Shown one piece after another: positions 42,760 to 51,248 of a stretch of 64,000 nucleotides of DNA (positions within the stretch are counted from its first letter, which is position 1; each line of letters opens with the position of its first letter). Origin of the DNA: CAZOVB01 sp964583095. Its GTDB lineage: Bacteria > Planctomycetota > Phycisphaerae > SM23-33. Under the pieces are notes generated by a model, which saw only the letters and a program-made list of their open reading frames with translations, was not told the origin of the DNA and ran no database searches. Position numbers and translations under genes: made by a program. Location of the stretch: NCBI GenBank assembly GCA_964583095.1, contig CAZOVB010000014.1, forward strand, positions 1-64,000, written 5' to 3'.

Positions 42760-45263
42760 ACCTGACCTCCTTGCTCGCTGGGCCCTTGTACGACCTGCGG
42801 CCGGCCGTCGGGTTCCTCGATGAACAGCTCGACTCCCGCGGGAATCCGCCAGCGAAGCGCCTGCTCGCGCCAACCCAACTCCACTTCCCCGTGGGGTGTG
42901 CGAAGCATTCCCCGGCAGCTCTTCAGGTCTACCCGGCGGGGGCGCCAGCGAATCTCGCTGCCCCCGGGCCTGAGCAGCTGGGCACCCAGGACGTACTGGA
43001 TGATACGGTATGCAACAGCCGAACCCCACCCCTGGCTGTAGCAGGAGGTCCCTTGAACAATGTGGTGCTGATTCCAGCATTCCCACAGCGTGCCTTCCCC
43101 CTCGTCGACCATCGCGCCGAAGTTGAACCGGATGTAGTCCAGAACCGCCTGGGGAGACTCGACCTGCGCCATGGCGTCGATGGCCACCAGGCTGTCCCAG
43201 GGAGAGCCGGCCGCGACGGGCTGCTGCGGATGATATCGGATGCTGTCTCCCCGGGTCGTGGAGCCCTGCCATGCAGATCGGTTGGTGGGCCAGGTTCCGC
43301 TGGCCCCGGCGGCGAAGCGGTGGAATCTGTCGATCCTGTCGGGCCCGACGATGCCCAGCCGAAGGGCCAGCGCGTTGTCGTGCTGAGAGCAGAAAGGCAC
43401 GCGCCGTCCCTGGGTATCGAGCCCCTGACAGAGCACCTGGCGGTCCGGATCGATCAACTCGCGGAAGATAGCCTCGACCAGGGGGCCTTCCTTCTCCAGC
43501 AGAAGCCGGGCGGCTTGCTCCTTTCCGCAGTAGCGATACAGACGGGCTGTGGCCCGCATCGCTTCGATCAGCAGCAGGTTGTGCGAGGTGATAACGCTGG
43601 TGGCGGCGTTGAATGTCCATCCCGTCCAGCACCACGAGCCGATACGCCCTTTGAGCCCGCGCTGATCGAAGTTGCTGTGGTGCTCGATGATCTTGCGGGC
43701 TGCTTCGAGCATGCGCGGCGCCAGGTCGCTATCGTCGCTGTGGAGCAGATAAGCGTCAAATGTCTGGGGCACACAGAGATCGTGCGCGTCCAACTGCCGA
43801 AGCCACTCCGGCGGGCAGTTGCCGTGTACCTTGCAGGGAACCAGCCCGCCAAGCCTCTGGGCCGCTTCGAGTGCTTCGACAATGTGCTTGCGACCCAGCG
43901 CCAGGTCGCCGCAGGTCGCCCAGCCTCCCTTCCATGCGTTGATCAACTCCGTGCCGACCCAGGACTGCCGTTCCCTGCGGGTGTTGTCGCAGTAGAAGCT
44001 TGTCGAGATGCTTCGCACGGTATCGCAAGCCGCCTGCCAGATCGCATTGAGCCCCGGGCTGCTGGAGTCGAACCTCCGCGCACGGTCGTGCCGGTAGACG
44101 TGCTCTTCCCATCGAACATCGTGGAGTGTGGCCCCAGCGGAAAGCGACAACTGCACGTACCGACAGCCCCGGTCATGGGGCAGGCGGATCGGGCTGCGTC
44201 CCGGACCGACAATCACCCGGTCGGCCAGGCGGAACTGAATCGTCGGGTCCACCCGCCCCTTGCGCAGGTGATCGGCATAGCCGACGTCAATCCTGCATTC
44301 CTGTGCCGTTTCCACCTCCAGGAGCAGACAGCCGGAGCTCATTCGGCCAACATCCAGGGCGAGATAGAAATCCTGTCCCGATTCGACCTGGGGGCACTCG
44401 AACGGCGGCCTGAGGCTCGACCAGCCCAGGCGGGAAGGATCCGCCCTGCCCTTGGCAACCCCGTCGCCGACCTTGCTGAACGGGTAGCCCAGCTCGATCT
44501 GCGGACAGAGCAACGACTCGTGCTCCTGGGCGATCATCCGGTCGGCAACGTCGGCTACATGTTTCACCGGCGAATCTCCCAAGGCCAAGCCGGCATCCAG
44601 CGCCTTGATCGGAGACAGGGATTCGCAGCTCATGGGCGGAATCGGGCTCATGCGCAGGCCTTTCCTGCCCGGGTGAGCCCGGGGATGGAGGCATCTTGCC
44701 GGGGCCCAGCCATGCCGCTGCGGCGCTTCATAGTCGGGCATCATCCAGTCCAGCGGCTCCTTGCGGGCGTCCAGGTGAATCAGGCGCCCCTCCATGAAGG
44801 GCCTCCACCCGTCGGGGGACGGATTCGTATACCCCTGGGCAGCGCGTGCTTTCCAGTCGGCTCCAGTGGCGATGACCGACGAACCTGCTCTGAGCCATCC
44901 GATCAACCCGTTTTCAAGGGAGCTGATGTCGTTGCAATCCTTCCGCCCGGCGTGACCCCATACCTGCAGGGCCAGTACGTTCCTGCCCGGCCGGGCCTTA
45001 CCGGCCAGGTCCCAATGGGTCAGGTACGGCAGGTCATCGCTTCCCGTCACGGGCCCGACACCCAGCACCTGCCCGTTGCACCAGAGAGTATAGAGCGCAT
45101 CGGCGAAACCCACCCAGCAGACCTGACCGGTCCCGTCCCATTGGAATTCCAGCAGGAACTGGGCCATCGTGTCGCCCTGGTCTTCCGGGCTGGGGCTCCA
45201 GATCCACCACGCCGGAGCCGAGGCCTCCATCCGATCCATCCATTGCTGTCGCGAACCATCCAT
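42756..45263 (-). CDS. Alpha-L-rhamnosidase-like (GH78) glycoside hydrolase
   Basis: The 835-residue product has N-terminal beta-sandwich domains (WIWSPSPEDQGDTMAQFLLE; VGFADALYTLWCNGQVLGVG) and a C-terminal (alpha/alpha)6 barrel with FYCDNTRRERQSWVGTELI, the counterpart of the GH78 CPQRDERLGWTGD block, then WNQHHIVQGTSCYSQGWGSA near the end and a closing beta domain. GH78 enzymes release L-rhamnose from glycans and pectin. No signal peptide is seen. The ATG at 45263 follows AAGAGGTGAAAG; longer starts are within the divergent promoter region. It is the first gene of the operon with the sulfatase, divergent from a frameshifted AraC gene. Confidence 0.82.
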   Translation of the reverse strand: MDGSRQQWMDRMEASAPAWWIWSPSPEDQGDTMAQFLLEFQWDGTGQVCWVGFADALYTLWCNGQVLGVGPVTGSDDLPYLTHWDLAGKARPGRNVLALQVWGHAGRKDCNDISSLENGLIGWLRAGSSVIATGADWKARAAQGYTNPSPDGWRPFMEGRLIHLDARKEPLDWMMPDYEAPQRHGWAPARCLHPRAHPGRKGLRMSPIPPMSCESLSPIKALDAGLALGDSPVKHVADVADRMIAQEHESLLCPQIELGYPFSKVGDGVAKGRADPSRLGWSSLRPPFECPQVESGQDFYLALDVGRMSSGCLLLEVETAQECRIDVGYADHLRKGRVDPTIQFRLADRVIVGPGRSPIRLPHDRGCRYVQLSLSAGATLHDVRWEEHVYRHDRARRFDSSSPGLNAIWQAACDTVRSISTSFYCDNTRRERQSWVGTELINAWKGGWATCGDLALGRKHIVEALEAAQRLGGLVPCKVHGNCPPEWLRQLDAHDLCVPQTFDAYLLHSDDSDLAPRMLEAARKIIEHHSNFDQRGLKGRIGSWCWTGWTFNAATSVITSHNLLLIEAMRATARLYRYCGKEQAARLLLEKEGPLVEAIFRELIDPDRQVLCQGLDTQGRRVPFCSQHDNALALRLGIVGPDRIDRFHRFAAGASGTWPTNRSAWQGSTTRGDSIRYHPQQPVAAGSPWDSLVAIDAMAQVESPQAVLDYIRFNFGAMVDEGEGTLWECWNQHHIVQGTSCYSQGWGSAVAYRIIQYVLGAQLLRPGGSEIRWRPRRVDLKSCRGMLRTPHGEVELGWREQALRWRIPAGVELFIEEPDGRPQVVQGPSEQGGQV

Positions 45264-45442
45264 TCTTTCACCTCTTACTGAACCAATCAGGCTAATCTCC
45301 GGCAGCGGGTCCAACGCCGTCGAGGAAATCGACTTTGACACCATGATGTCCCATCGAGTCGAAATTGCCCATAGCAGAAATGATCGGTATGATGCGCATT
45401 ATGACACAGACACAGGTGACATTTTTCCATCGTAGAGAGGAT

Positions 45443-46260
45443 ATGGCTTCGCTGGGATTGCGCATTCATGCGTGCGGGCGGAATGACCGTCGGTATTACC
45501 AGGCCACCGGCGGCGCTCCCACGCGGCACAGACGGCACCGATACGTCCTCAGCTTCCAGCGCCGTGGAAACGGTGTGCTCGAAACCGAGCATCTGGGACG
45601 TCGGGAGATCCGGCCGGGCCAGTACTGGCTGGTGTTCATCCATGAACCGCTGACGTACTGCCAACTGGACCAGGATTGGCTCCTGGACTGGTGCGCCTTG
45701 GACGGCCAGCCATGGAAGCCGAGGTGCAGTCCGGGCGTTTTCCGCCCGGTCGGACATTCGGGCAAGTGGCCACGGACTGGAACACACCGCGACTTTTCGA
45801 GGACTTGCTTTGCTGCGCCGGGTCTCGCACCTTTCGCCTCGAGAGGCAGATCCCGGGGCTCTGCCACCAATTGCTCGACGAGATGTTCCCTTCATCCACC
45901 CAGGCCCTCTCCGGCGGGGACGAGGTGGACATCGACACGCTGATCCGACGAATCCGGGCCTGCCCGCAGGCGCAATGGTCGTTTCCCGACCTGGCCGAAG
46001 AACTGGCAATCAGCTACAGCCTTCTGCGAAAACGCTTTAAGCAGATTACCGGGCTGCCCCCGCACCAGTTCATGCTGCGCGAGCGGATTAACCTGGCCTT
46101 CCAGATGCTCTTCGGAGGATACAGCGTTAAGGAAACCGCAGCGAAGGTGGGCTTCACGAATCCCTACCATTTTTCCAGGCTCTTCAAGCGCCACACGGGG
46201 CTGGCACCCTCTGAGCACTTCAAGAAGAGGCGGCGCTCGCCTCGTTCGGCCACGCGGTAA
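45443..46260 (+). pseudogene. AraC-family regulator interrupted by a one-base frameshift
   Basis: The N-terminal sensor half (GRNDRRYYQATGG, LSFQRRGNGVLE, EIRPGQYWLVFIHEPLTY) reads in the frame starting at ATG 45443. From about 45710 the family sequence continues in the next frame (EAEVQSGRFPPGRTF... to the AraC domain LAISYSLLRKRFKQITGLPP and VGFTNPYHFSRLFKRHTGLA). A missing base within CAGCCATGG at about 45709-45712 would restore one 272-residue protein reading GQPMEAEVQS. The upstream AGAGAGGAT is a fair ribosome-binding site. It may be a true inactivated regulator, a sequencing error or, less likely, programmed slippage. It would have controlled the divergent rhamnosidase-sulfatase operon. 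Confidence 0.82.
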
Positions 46261-46314
46261 GGGCGGCGCAGCCTCGCGCAGATGAGGCCTCCCCGGCCAG
46301 GGCTTTTGCAGAGC

Positions 46315-47208
46315 CTATTCCCAGGGGAAACTGTTGCCGGTCAGGCGGGTGTAGGCTTCGATGTATTTCTCCCGGGTCTTCTCGACCACTTCCGGGGGCA
46401 GGACCGGGCCCGGAGGCGTCCGGTCGAAGTGGATCTGGTCCAGGTAATCCCGGACAAACTGCTTGTCGAAGGAAGGCTGATCCTTGCCGACCTTGTAGCT
46501 CTCTGCCGGCCAGAACCGGGAGGAATCCGGCGTGAGGGCTTCATCGATCAGAATCATGTTGCCCTGTGCGTCCAGACCCCACTCGAACTTGGTATCGGCC
46601 AGGAGGATGCCCTTTTCTTTGGCGTACTGGCGGGCCTTGAGATACAGGGCGATCGACCGGTCGCGCAACTGCTTGGCGGTATCCTGGCCTACCTCGGCGG
46701 CGGCTTCGGAGAAGGTCAGATTTTCGTCGTGGCCTTCCTCGGCCTTGGTAGTGGGGGTGAAGATCGGCTCGGCAAGCTCCTGACACTTCTTGAGCTTGGC
46801 GGGAAGCTCGATCCCGCAGACCCTGCCGCTCTTCTTGTATTCCCGCCAGCCCGAGCCGGTGATATAACCCCGGACGATGCACTCGACGGGCAGGACCTCT
46901 GCCTTTTTGCAGAGCATGAACCGGCCATCGAGTTCCTCGCTGCGGATGTCCTCGGGAAGGTCCTTCATCGCTGCGCTGATCAGGTGGTTGTCGGTGAGGT
47001 CCTTGAGGTAGTCGAACCAGAACCTGCTGATCTGCGTCAGCACCCGTCCCTTGTCGGGAATCCCGTTGGGCATGACCACGTCGTAGGCGCTGATCCGATC
47101 GGTGGCCACGATCAGCAGGGAATCCGTCAAATCGTAGATGTCACGAACCTTCCCGGTGCGCTTGGAATAGTTCCCGATCGATGTCGTCAACAGGGCAGTG
47201 CTTTTCAT
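46315..47208 (-). CDS. purC: Phosphoribosylaminoimidazole-succinocarboxamide synthase
   Basis: PurC joins CAIR and aspartate using ATP in purine biosynthesis. The 297-residue product carries GKVRDIYDL near residue 19, DRISAYDVVMPNGIPDKG, VECIVRGYITGSGWREY, and the aspartate-binding or catalytic region LADTKFEWG with IDEALTPDSSRFW. The length is typical of the longer eukaryote-like/planctomycete form. The ATG at 47208 has hardly any leader: the promoter's -10 box ends about 11 bases upstream. Divergent from argG. Confidence 0.96.
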   Translation of the reverse strand: MKSTALLTTSIGNYSKRTGKVRDIYDLTDSLLIVATDRISAYDVVMPNGIPDKGRVLTQISRFWFDYLKDLTDNHLISAAMKDLPEDIRSEELDGRFMLCKKAEVLPVECIVRGYITGSGWREYKKSGRVCGIELPAKLKKCQELAEPIFTPTTKAEEGHDENLTFSEAAAEVGQDTAKQLRDRSIALYLKARQYAKEKGILLADTKFEWGLDAQGNMILIDEALTPDSSRFWPAESYKVGKDQPSFDKQFVRDYLDQIHFDRTPPGPVLPPEVVEKTREKYIEAYTRLTGNSFPWE

Positions 47209-47218
47209 AATAATCGCC

Positions 47219-47247
47219 TAGATAAGCTCTCAATGCCTCGGCGTCAA
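47219..47247 (-). promoter_or_regulatory. Promoter candidate for purC
   Basis: On the minus strand TTGACG (47247-47242) and TATCTA (47224-47219) are 17 bases apart; the ATG lies 10 bases beyond. The transcript would be almost leaderless. Confidence 0.5.
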
Positions 47248-47286
47248 GCCCTTTGGGCTTTCTGTTGCCATCGGGCTGCGAAGCTC

Positions 47287-47320
47287 TTGTCACCCCGGCC
47301 GGGCACGGATACAATCCGTG
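47287..47320 (+). promoter_or_regulatory. argG promoter with palindrome over the -10 box
   Basis: TTGTCA (47287-47292), a 17-base spacer and TACAAT (47310-47315) form a good sigma70-type promoter 30 bases before the start codon. The perfect inverted repeat CACGGAT-ACA-ATCCGTG (47304-47320) covers the -10, as a repressor site would. The sequence does not resemble the ArgR box. Confidence 0.65.
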
Positions 47321-47345
47321 GTTTCCTCTGATACGGAGAGAACCC

Positions 47346-48557
47346 ATGGCCCAGACCGACAATGTCAAGAAGATCGTCCTCGCCTACTCCGGCGGACTGG
47401 ATACCTCAGTCATTCTACCCTGGCTCAAGGAGAAGTACCATTGCGAGGTGGTCGCCTTTGCCGCCGACCTGGGACAAGGCGCCGACGAACTCGACGGAAT
47501 CGAGGAAAAGGCCAAGGCCTCCGGGGCAAGCCAGTGCTACGTGGCCGACCTCCAGAAGCCCTTCGCCGAAGAATACTGCTTCAAGATGCTCCAGTCCGGG
47601 GCTATCTACGAACACGTCTACCTGCTGGGCACCAGCATCGCCCGGCCCCTGATCGCCAAGGCCCAGGTGGACTGCGCCCGAAAGGTCGGGGCAGACGCCG
47701 TCGCTCACGGGGCAACAGGCAAGGGCAACGACCAGGTCCGCTTCGAGCTGACCTTCATGGCCCTGGCGCCGGATCTGAAGATCATCGCGCCCTGGAAAGA
47801 TCCGTCCTTCGACCTGACCAGTCGCGAGGCCGCCATCGAATACGCCAAGGCCCGGAACATCCCTGTGCCCGTGACCAAGAAAAAAATCTACTCCCGGGAC
47901 CGCAATCTCTGGCACATCAGCCACGAAGGAGCCGACCTGGAAGACCCCGCCAACGAGCCCAAGGACGACCTGTGGGTCATGTCCGTCCCCGTCAGCCAGG
48001 CCCCCGATCAGCCCGCCTACGTACAGGTGGATTTCGAAAGGGGCATCCCCACCGGGCTGGACGGGGTCAAGCTGCCGGGCCATGAACTCATCGCCCGCCT
48101 CAACGCCCTGGGAGGCAAGCACGCGGTGGGCCAGGTGGACCTGGTCGAAAACCGCCTGGTGGGCATCAAGAGTCGCGGGGCCTACGAAACCCCCGGCGGA
48201 ACGATCCTCTACCAGGCTCATCAGGCCCTGGAGTCGATCACCCTCGACAAGGACACGCTGCACTACAAGCAGCAGATCGCACTGAAGTACGCCGAAATGG
48301 TCTACAACGGCCAGTGGTTCTGCCCCCTGCGGGAAGCCCTGGATGAATTCGTGGCCTCTACCCAGCGAAACGTGACCGGATCCGTCCGCGTCAAGTGCTT
48401 CAAGGGCCGGGCCACCCCCGCATCCATCACCAGTCCCAACAGCCTGTACTCGACCGACCTGGCCAGCTTCACCATGGGGGCCGAATACACCCCCTCCGAT
48501 GCAACCGGCTTCATCAAGCTCTTCGGGCTCCAGATGCGGGGGCGCGGAGAGGCCTGA
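47346..48557 (+). CDS. argG: Argininosuccinate synthase
   Basis: ArgG condenses citrulline and aspartate with ATP in arginine synthesis. The 403-residue product has the PP-loop LAYSGGLDTSVILPWLKE at the start (Ser15-Gly16-Gly17), then GTSIARPLIAKAQVD, AVAHGATGKGNDQVRFE and SRGAYETPGGTILY, all standard. The ATG at 47346 has GGAGAGAACCC upstream. It has its own promoter. Arginine is also the usual route to agmatine and putrescine, so it supports the polyamine pathway encoded at 5351-7035, although the two loci are far apart. Confidence 0.97.
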   Translation: MAQTDNVKKIVLAYSGGLDTSVILPWLKEKYHCEVVAFAADLGQGADELDGIEEKAKASGASQCYVADLQKPFAEEYCFKMLQSGAIYEHVYLLGTSIARPLIAKAQVDCARKVGADAVAHGATGKGNDQVRFELTFMALAPDLKIIAPWKDPSFDLTSREAAIEYAKARNIPVPVTKKKIYSRDRNLWHISHEGADLEDPANEPKDDLWVMSVPVSQAPDQPAYVQVDFERGIPTGLDGVKLPGHELIARLNALGGKHAVGQVDLVENRLVGIKSRGAYETPGGTILYQAHQALESITLDKDTLHYKQQIALKYAEMVYNGQWFCPLREALDEFVASTQRNVTGSVRVKCFKGRATPASITSPNSLYSTDLASFTMGAEYTPSDATGFIKLFGLQMRGRGEA

Positions 48558-48570
48558 TGCCCCCGGCGGG

Positions 48571-49089
48571 CTACAGCTTCAGACGCATGTCGATGATTTC
48601 GACCTGCCCGCTGTGGTAATGGCCGGCCGAGTCGGTATAGGCCCACTCTTCCGGGCGCGGGCGGTCCTGCATCGCCTCGAAGCCCAGGCGGCGGTAAAGT
48701 TCCAGGGCGCGGGGATTGTGCTCCGGCTCGACGCCGAGGTACAGGTACGGGGCGTTTCGCCGCCGTGCCCTCTCGGCCATTTCCTCCACCATGGCCGTTC
48801 CCGCCCCAAGCCCGCGTGAATCGGCGGCCACCTGAATATCGATCGCCTGGGGGACCGGCGAGATCTCCGGCCAGCCGGGCACGTGCGGATCCAGGATCAG
48901 CACGCCAAAGCCCGCAACGCGTGCGTCGACTTCCGCCACGAGGTAGTCGATCTGCTCACAGGAAAGCGACGCCTCGATGCGGTCCTTGTGCACCGCCGGG
49001 TGCTCGCCGTACTCCACCCGGCACAGGGCCTGGACATCCTGGCTGCGGGCGTCGCGTATTCGAATTCGACCTGCGGCGCCGCAACTCAC
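48571..49089 (-). CDS. GNAT-family N-acetyltransferase
   Basis: The 172-residue product has the acetyl-CoA fold: IRIRDARSQDVQALCRVE at the N-terminus, the DIQVAADSRGLGAGTAMVEE pyrophosphate-binding loop, and HNPRALELYRRLGFEAM for the C-terminal strand. The acceptor (small molecule or protein) is unknown. It starts with GTG overlapping the stop of the beta-propeller gene (GTGA), so it is the third gene of that operon, and it converges with argG. Confidence 0.9.
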   Translation of the reverse strand: MSCGAAGRIRIRDARSQDVQALCRVEYGEHPAVHKDRIEASLSCEQIDYLVAEVDARVAGFGVLILDPHVPGWPEISPVPQAIDIQVAADSRGLGAGTAMVEEMAERARRRNAPYLYLGVEPEHNPRALELYRRLGFEAMQDRPRPEEWAYTDSAGHYHSGQVEIIDMRLKL

Positions 49090-51245
49090 TCGGCCGTCAC
49101 CACCGCTGAACCGTAGCCGGTGTTGCCGTAAACATCCACGCCGCGAACGATGATCCGGTGAGCGCCCCGGTCCAGCTCGTCTAACAGGAACTCCACGTTC
49201 TCGCTGCGTCCGTCGGCCACGCCGTCTGTCGGAAGCAACGCGTTCCAGTCATCCTGGCTGTCGATGCTGTAGGCCAGGCTGACCAGGCGGCTGGTGGCGT
49301 CGGTGATCTCAGCGGTAACGGTAAAGCCTTGTTCCTGCTTGCGGGCCTGGACCTTCACGCCTGGTGCGGTGTTGTCCACCGTGATCGGCTCGCTGATCCT
49401 CGCCGCCTCCCGGGCCGAGGCTCGCGGGTTGCTCGGGGCGTCGCTGACCACCGCCCGCAGATCGTACGTCCCGTCGGTGATGGTCCGGGTATCCCAGGCG
49501 TACTTGGGCTCTTCCAGGTCCTGGGCCAGGCGGATCCAAGGCCCGTCGCTCTCAGGCCGGAAGTACAGGCTGACCGAAAGGGTGTCCTTGTTGGTGTCCG
49601 AGGCCGAGACCTCGATCATCCGGTAGACCAGCGTCGGAGCCGGGGGACCCGAGGCCTTGTTGGCCGGGGTGATCTTGATGGCAGAGACGACCGGCGGGAG
49701 GTTGCCCACCTGGCGAATGAGCTCGAGTCGGGAGAGCCTTGGCGTGCGGCCCTCGCGGCCTGTAAAGTGCAGGCGGTACTGGAAGAATCTCCCGGCCGGG
49801 CTCTGGAGAGAAAGGAAGCGACCGTCGAGCAGTTCCTGCGGCTGGGACCAGTCGCTCCAGGTCTGTTCGTCCGGCTGGGCCAGGTTGCCCGTGCGGGTAG
49901 ATATTCGAACGCTGCCGCCTTGCGGGGCCCCGATCAGTGAGGCCTTGACCGAACCCCAGGTGGCAATCTGCTTGGCGTCGATCGGTTCGGAGCTCAGCGT
50001 ACCTTCCCGGGCCAACTGGGCCTGGACCTGGCCTACCGATCCCGGATTGGCCGTACCGAACACCAGGTGCCCCTGGTCCGTCACGGCCAGGCAGGTCGCC
50101 TGCCTGGCCTCGGTATCCACCAGCGGCAGGTGAGCGTCGCCATCGTGGTCGACTCGCAGGATTCGCCCGTCATTGCCCGTGGCCAGGTACAGCTTGCCCT
50201 CCTGGAGGATCATATCCAGCACGGTGACCTTCTCGCGGAAGACGGTCTCCACCATGCCGTTGGGGTGAATGTAGTAGACCGCGTTGCCCGGGCCCGAGGA
50301 GGCAGCCCCGGTCGAACGCGAGGGCGTCGGGGATGCGGGCTTCCGGGCCTCCTGTTCGTTGGCGTCCTCCTGCTTCCGGGCCTGGGCCTCGGCCCCATCG
50401 GCCTGGCCGGACTGGACGTTGTCGCTCTTGCCGGTCTTTTCCTTGCCGGGCTCGGGGGGAGCATCGGCAGAGGCCTTGGAGGCATCGGAGGTCGCGGCGA
50501 ATACCCCGCCGGCAGAGTCGATGGCCAACGCGGCGATTTCCTTTTCTTCCGCATCGAGCAGTACACGTCCGGACCCGTCGTTGGGCGCGACCTGGAAGAC
50601 CAGGCCATTCTTGTCGCTCCCGGCGTAGAGGAGGCCTTGGGCATCGCGGGCCAGGCACAGCAGATGGTCGGCCAGTTCTTCCTTTACCTGGTAGATCCGG
50701 CGCGCTTTTTCCTTGGAGACGTGCCAGATCCCCGCCTTGACTCCGGTTGCCACGTAGAAACCGCCCTCGCCGTCGCTGAGAATCGCCCAGACATACTTGA
50801 TATCCTGGTCCGACCAGAGCGTCTTGACCGATCCCTGGGGATCGATTTCATACAGGCCGGCCTTACCGGCCCCGCCGGTCCCGGCCAGAAGACGGTTCTC
50901 GACAAACAGCAGCGATGTGACGATCGCCCCGGGAAGCTGGGCAAACGACTCGCTGCCGTCGGAAGTCACCTTGTAGACGACATTGTCATTGCCCGATGCG
51001 ACGTACAGGGCATCGCCGGCCACGGCCACTTTCGAAACAACCACCGGTCCCTTGCCCGCTTCCATCCGAAGCCGAAACATCCGGGCCAACTGGACCTCCC
51101 CGCGGGAGGAAACGATAACGTCCTCCATCCGGGCCGGGGCAAAGTCTGCCTGGGTGGTATGCGTGATTTCCTCCGGCGTGACGGCCGGGCTCTGGGCCGC
51201 GCAGGCACAGAGAAGGACTGATACGATTGCCCACGTGTATTTCAC
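49086..51245 (-). CDS. Exported beta-propeller protein with C-terminal Ig/fibronectin-like domains
   Basis: The 719-residue product has a short signal-like N-terminus (AIVSVLLCACAAQSPAV; Cys13/15 could be lipidated, but the lipobox is weak). Residues ~50-460 form propeller repeats (VAVAGDALYVASGNDNVVYK, LLAGTGGAGKAGLYEIDPQG), interrupted near 265-320 by a charged, low-complexity Ala/Pro/Lys linker. The C-terminal part (~500-715) has Ig-like repeats (YDLRAVVSDAPSNPRAS; RIIVRGVDVYGNTGYGSA). The GTG start is preceded by AAGGAAG lying inside the end of the S55 gene, three bases away. An envelope-associated role with the S55 protein is inferred. Confidence 0.8.
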   Translation of the reverse strand: MKYTWAIVSVLLCACAAQSPAVTPEEITHTTQADFAPARMEDVIVSSRGEVQLARMFRLRMEAGKGPVVVSKVAVAGDALYVASGNDNVVYKVTSDGSESFAQLPGAIVTSLLFVENRLLAGTGGAGKAGLYEIDPQGSVKTLWSDQDIKYVWAILSDGEGGFYVATGVKAGIWHVSKEKARRIYQVKEELADHLLCLARDAQGLLYAGSDKNGLVFQVAPNDGSGRVLLDAEEKEIAALAIDSAGGVFAATSDASKASADAPPEPGKEKTGKSDNVQSGQADGAEAQARKQEDANEQEARKPASPTPSRSTGAASSGPGNAVYYIHPNGMVETVFREKVTVLDMILQEGKLYLATGNDGRILRVDHDGDAHLPLVDTEARQATCLAVTDQGHLVFGTANPGSVGQVQAQLAREGTLSSEPIDAKQIATWGSVKASLIGAPQGGSVRISTRTGNLAQPDEQTWSDWSQPQELLDGRFLSLQSPAGRFFQYRLHFTGREGRTPRLSRLELIRQVGNLPPVVSAIKITPANKASGPPAPTLVYRMIEVSASDTNKDTLSVSLYFRPESDGPWIRLAQDLEEPKYAWDTRTITDGTYDLRAVVSDAPSNPRASAREAARISEPITVDNTAPGVKVQARKQEQGFTVTAEITDATSRLVSLAYSIDSQDDWNALLPTDGVADGRSENVEFLLDELDRGAHRIIVRGVDVYGNTGYGSAVVTAE

Positions 51246-51248
51246 GGA

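Noticed and set aside
42759..43635. Long N-terminal extension of the sulfatase frame into the rhamnosidase gene
   Set aside because: The extension is out-of-frame rhamnosidase DNA; the sulfatase fold and ribosome-binding site fix the start at 42759.
42771..45281. 836-residue plus-strand open frame antisense to the rhamnosidase
   Set aside because: Same reason: antisense shadow with no recognisable domain.
45333..45360. TTGACA in the rhamnosidase/AraC divergent region
   Set aside because: No -10 box at 16-18 bases in the plus direction.
47141..47368. 75-residue minus-strand open frame between purC and argG
   Set aside because: It covers both promoters and the purC start and has no recognisable domain.
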